Below, one piece after another: positions 61,480 to 64,000 of a stretch of DNA of 64,000 bases. The stretch comes from Methylococcus mesophilus (GTDB lineage Bacteria; Pseudomonadota; Gammaproteobacteria; Methylococcales; Methylococcaceae): NCBI RefSeq assembly GCF_026247885.1, contig NZ_CP110921.1:2785001-2849000 (forward strand), written 5' to 3'. The notes below the pieces were generated by a model. That model was not told where the DNA came from. It made no database searches and saw nothing but the letters and a program-made list of their open reading frames with translations. Made by a program: the position numbers and the translations under genes. The first letter of the stretch is position 1. Every line of letters starts with the position of its first letter.

Positions 61480-61970
61480 GAATGCCACGGCGGGCGAATA
61501 CGCGCCTGCTGCAGACCGGTCTTCTCGTAACGCTCCCAAATCTCCCGAAAACTCAATCCCAGTACCGGATGGTTCAGATCCGGCGCGATTTCCGCCAGCG
61601 GTTCGAGCATGAAGGCATATTCGATCAGTTCCTTGCGCGGAAGCTTCAGTTTGCCTTCGCTGACGACCGCATCGCCGTAAAGCAGCAGGTCGAGGTCCAG
61701 GGTCCTGGCGCTGAACTTCTTGGATTCCCGCGTACGCCCATGATCCGCTTCGATCCGGGCCAGTTCGTTTGCGACCTCGGCGAGCGGCAGATCCGTTTCG
61801 AACCCGACCACCAGATTGTAGAAGGGGTCGCCTTCGAACCCCACGGCGGCCGTTTCGTAGACGCTGGAAACGCGCAGAGGCCCGAAAGAATCCCCCAGTG
61901 CCGCGAGCGCGGACGGAATATGCCGATCCCGGTCGACATTGCTGCCGACGCTGACGAAGACCTCAGGCAT
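61476..61970 (-). CDS. folK: 6-hydroxymethyl-7,8-dihydropterin pyrophosphokinase
   Basis: 164 residues from the ATG at 61970, which overlaps the folB stop by eight bases. VFVSVGSNVDRDRHI, SSVYETAAVGFEGDPFYNLVVG and ARTLDLDLLLYGD are diagnostic HPPK blocks. It transfers diphosphate from ATP to the pterin for dihydropteroate synthesis. Operon with folB upstream. Confidence 0.96.
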   Translation of the reverse strand: MPEVFVSVGSNVDRDRHIPSALAALGDSFGPLRVSSVYETAAVGFEGDPFYNLVVGFETDLPLAEVANELARIEADHGRTRESKKFSARTLDLDLLLYGDAVVSEGKLKLPRKELIEYAFMLEPLAEIAPDLNHPVLGLSFREIWERYEKTGLQQARIRPPWHS

Positions 61971-62328
61971 CGGCCGGCTTTGCCCCACGCTCGATCAGGA
62001 CGCCGACATCGCTGGCGCCGCGGATGGCGCCGCGCTTGTTCAGGGTAATGCGCACCCACGGGATCGAGAATTCGTTCAGCAGAATGGCCGCGACCTTCTC
62101 AGCCAAGGTTTCCACCAGAAAGAACTGGCTGCCCTCGACGAATTCGATAAGGCGTTTCGACACTGCCTTGTAGTCGAGAGCATGCACGATGTCGTCGGTA
62201 GCTGCCGCCCTGCGGATATCGGTCGCCATTTCGAGATCGAACACCACGGTCTGTCTGATTTCCCGTTCCCAGTCGTAGATGCCTATGATCGTCTCGATCT
62301 GCAGGCCCCGCAGAAATATAATGTCCAT
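61963..62328 (-). CDS. folB: Dihydroneopterin aldolase
   Basis: 121 residues. MDIIFLRGLQIETIIGIYDWERE is the family's standard start, followed by ALDYKAVSKRLIEFVEGSQFFLVETLAEKVA and ITLNKRGAIRGASDVGV. It makes 6-hydroxymethyl-dihydropterin, the substrate of FolK. It is the first gene of the folB-folK pair and diverges from plsY with a 78-base gap. Confidence 0.96.
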   Translation of the reverse strand: MDIIFLRGLQIETIIGIYDWEREIRQTVVFDLEMATDIRRAAATDDIVHALDYKAVSKRLIEFVEGSQFFLVETLAEKVAAILLNEFSIPWVRITLNKRGAIRGASDVGVLIERGAKPADA

Positions 62329-62406
62329 TCCGGCCTCTGTCGGTCACGCGTTCAAGACGGCCATTCGTAACATAGAATTCAAATTCATGACAACTGCGGA
62401 GCGTTC

Positions 62407-63003
62407 ATGCTGATCGAATGGCTGCTGATTCCCTTTGCCTATCTGCTCGGCTCGGTTTCGAGCGCCGTCATCGTCAGCCGCGCGCTGGGATTGCCCGATC
62501 CGCGCCAGGAAGGCTCGAAAAATCCCGGCGCCACCAACGTGCTGCGCCTGGGAGGCAAACAGGCCGCAATCCTGACCTTGCTGGGTGACGCCTCCAAGGG
62601 GCTGATTCCCTTGCTCATCGCCAAAAGCATGGCGGTTTCTCCGCCGTTGATCGCCGCGGTCGGTTTCGCGGCGTTCGTCGGGCATCTCTACCCGGTCTTT
62701 TTCCAGTTCAAGGGGGGGAAAGGCGTGGCAACCGCCCTGGGTGTGCTGCTGGGGTTCGCCTGGCCGGTGGGCGTCATGGCGCTTTTGACCTGGCTCGGCG
62801 TGGCCGCACTGTTCCGGTTCTCGTCCCTGTCCGCGCTGGCGGCGGCAGTCCTGGCCCCGGTTTACGTCTGGTTCTGGCTGGGCTCCGCCGAGCTGGTGGT
62901 CGCGACGATGTTCATGTCGACACTGCTCGTCTATCGCCACAAGGGCAATATCGAACGTCTGCTCAAAGCCGAAGAAACCCGGCTCGGCGCTAAGCGCCGG
63001 TGA
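62407..63003 (+). CDS. plsY: Glycerol-3-phosphate acyltransferase PlsY
   Basis: 198 residues, five membrane helices. The three conserved cytoplasmic/periplasmic motifs are [33 protein letters not shown] and [15 protein letters not shown]. It uses acyl-phosphate to acylate glycerol-3-phosphate, the first step of phospholipid synthesis. Divergent from folB and overlapping the tsaD end by 14 bases, the usual gammaproteobacterial neighbourhood. Confidence 0.97.
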   Translation: MLIEWLLIPFAYLLGSVSSAVIVSRALGLPDPRQEGSKNPGATNVLRLGGKQAAILTLLGDASKGLIPLLIAKSMAVSPPLIAAVGFAAFVGHLYPVFFQFKGGKGVATALGVLLGFAWPVGVMALLTWLGVAALFRFSSLSALAAAVLAPVYVWFWLGSAELVVATMFMSTLLVYRHKGNIERLLKAEETRLGAKRR

Positions 63004-64000
63004 GCGTATCCATCGGCCAGCGCGCCCTGGCTTCGATCGCGGACGCTTCGAACTGCCCCGCCAGCAGGCGCCGGCAACCGGCGAAGGCGATCATCGCCCC
63101 GTTGTCGGTGCAGAATTCCGGCCGCGGGAAGTAAACCCGGCAGCGCTCGCTTTCGGCCATCGCCTGGAGTTTCTTTCGCATGGTCCGGTTGGCGCTCACG
63201 CCCCCCGCCACCACCAGGCGCCCCAGCCCCGTTTCCCGCAGTGCCCTGCGGCATTTCAACACCAGCGTATCGACGACCGCTTCCTGAAATGCACAGGCTA
63301 TGTCCGCCTTGTCCTGCGGCGTGCCCTCCAGGGCGGCAAGCGCGTTCAATGCGTGGGTCTTGAGACCGCTGAAACTGAAATCCAGGCCCGGCCTGTCCGT
63401 CATCGGACGGGGAAAGTGGAATCGCCCCGCATCTCCTTCCTCCGCCAGCCGGGCCAAAGCCGGCCCGCCCGGATAGCCCAGCCCCAGCAGCTTAGCGGTT
63501 TTGTCGAAAGCTTCTCCAGCCGCATCGTCCAGCGACTCGCCCAGCACCTGGTAGGACCCGACTCCGCGCACATCGACCAGGAGTGTGTGGCCGCCCGAGA
63601 CGAGCAGGGCGACAAAGGGGAATTCAGGGGGCTCCGGCTCGAGCAGGGGAGCAAGCAGATGGCCTTCCATGTGATGGACCGCGACCGACGGAATGTTCCA
63701 GGCCCAGGCGAGGCTGCGCGCCACGGCGGCACCGACGAGGAGCGCCCCGATCAGACCCGGTCCCGCCGTGTAGGCGATCCCGCCGATCGCGGTCCGCTTA
63801 AGGCCTTCAGCATCGAGTACTTCCCGGATCAGCGGCAGGAGCTTGCGCAGATGATCGCGTGACGCGATCTCGGGCACCACGCCGCCGTATTCCGCATGCA
63901 CGTCGACCTGGCTGTAAAGCCGGTGCGCCAGCAGCCCCTTGCTCGAGTCGTAAAGCGCGACGGCGGTTTCGTCGCAGGAAGTTTCGATGCCTAAGACCAA
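62990..64000 (-). CDS. tsaD: tRNA N6-threonylcarbamoyladenosine transferase TsaD, start just outside window
   Basis: 336 visible residues. [17 protein letters not shown] at the right edge is the TsaD N-terminus, so only one or two codons are missing beyond 64000. [11 protein letters not shown] holds the metal-binding histidines, and [35 protein letters not shown] and [12 protein letters not shown] are all conserved. With TsaB/C/E it installs t6A37 on ANN-decoding tRNAs. The stop lies inside the plsY 3' end on the opposite strand. Confidence 0.97.
   Translation of the reverse strand: MVLGIETSCDETAVALYDSSKGLLAHRLYSQVDVHAEYGGVVPEIASRDHLRKLLPLIREVLDAEGLKRTAIGGIAYTAGPGLIGALLVGAAVARSLAWAWNIPSVAVHHMEGHLLAPLLEPEPPEFPFVALLVSGGHTLLVDVRGVGSYQVLGESLDDAAGEAFDKTAKLLGLGYPGGPALARLAEEGDAGRFHFPRPMTDRPGLDFSFSGLKTHALNALAALEGTPQDKADIACAFQEAVVDTLVLKCRRALRETGLGRLVVAGGVSANRTMRKKLQAMAESERCRVYFPRPEFCTDNGAMIAFAGCRRLLAGQFEASAIEARARWPMDTLTGA

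Overview
The window looks like chromosomal DNA of a gammaproteobacterial methanotroph of the Methylococcus type (Methylococcus capsulatus or a close relative). The reasons are high GC, two adjacent methylene-tetrahydromethanopterin dehydrogenase (mtdB) genes, a pyruvate phosphate dikinase, a zwf-pgl pair, a RegB/RegA redox two-component system and several gammaproteobacterial housekeeping blocks (yicC, rph-rdgB, gmk, msrA/hslO, folB-folK-plsY-tsaD). The organism name is an inference from gene content.

Layout. 1-12.5 kb is core: the first codons of yicC, a penicillin-acylase homologue, rph, rdgB, a cytidylate-kinase-like gene coupled to a stand-alone F1 epsilon subunit gene, ppdK, two separately terminated mtdB genes, a split YeeE/YedE sulfur transporter and a sorbosone-dehydrogenase-like protein. 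12.5-19.3 kb is a 6.8-kb genomic island in tRNA-Phe(GAA), bounded by 49-bp direct repeats. It carries a broken integrase, an XRE regulator, a SLATT-type two-TM protein, a GlsB-like protein, an IS3-family (IS407-group) element that splits a small gene, a PsiE-like protein, a transglutaminase-like protein and a frameshifted higA. The tRNA's original terminator now lies beyond the island.

19.3-39.2 kb is accessory. It holds a J-domain protein, a GH17 glucanase, an intact higA beside a ruined higB, a diguanylate cyclase, a DUF1800-DUF1501 pair, a frameshifted TfoX_C gene, a secreted seven-repeat FG-GAP protein with a decayed tail copy, three paralogous AraC-type regulators and a secreted GlcG/HbpS-like haem-binding protein. 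Upstream of three of the minus-strand secreted-protein genes or operons sits the same direct repeat (GATTCCGCA or a close variant, exactly 22 bp apart), a credible operator for the AraC regulators encoded among them.

39.4-64 kb is mostly core metabolism and stress response: a PuuD-like membrane protein, an EamA transporter, a hydroxyacid dehydrogenase, YigZ, pgl-zwf, RlpA, a large HAF/PKD-like secreted protein, gmk, regBA, an M48 lipoprotein, msrA, hslO, a methionine-rich membrane/outer-membrane pair, a GMP/IMP-nucleotidase-like HAD protein, cysQ, a glycosyltransferase/PAP2 pair, a pteridine reductase, folK, folB, plsY and tsaD. Between regB and the M48 gene, two abutting RegA-type boxes lie just upstream of a probable small RNA that has an anti-Shine-Dalgarno hairpin loop and an intrinsic terminator. 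This and the AraC operator set are the most promising undescribed signals in the window.
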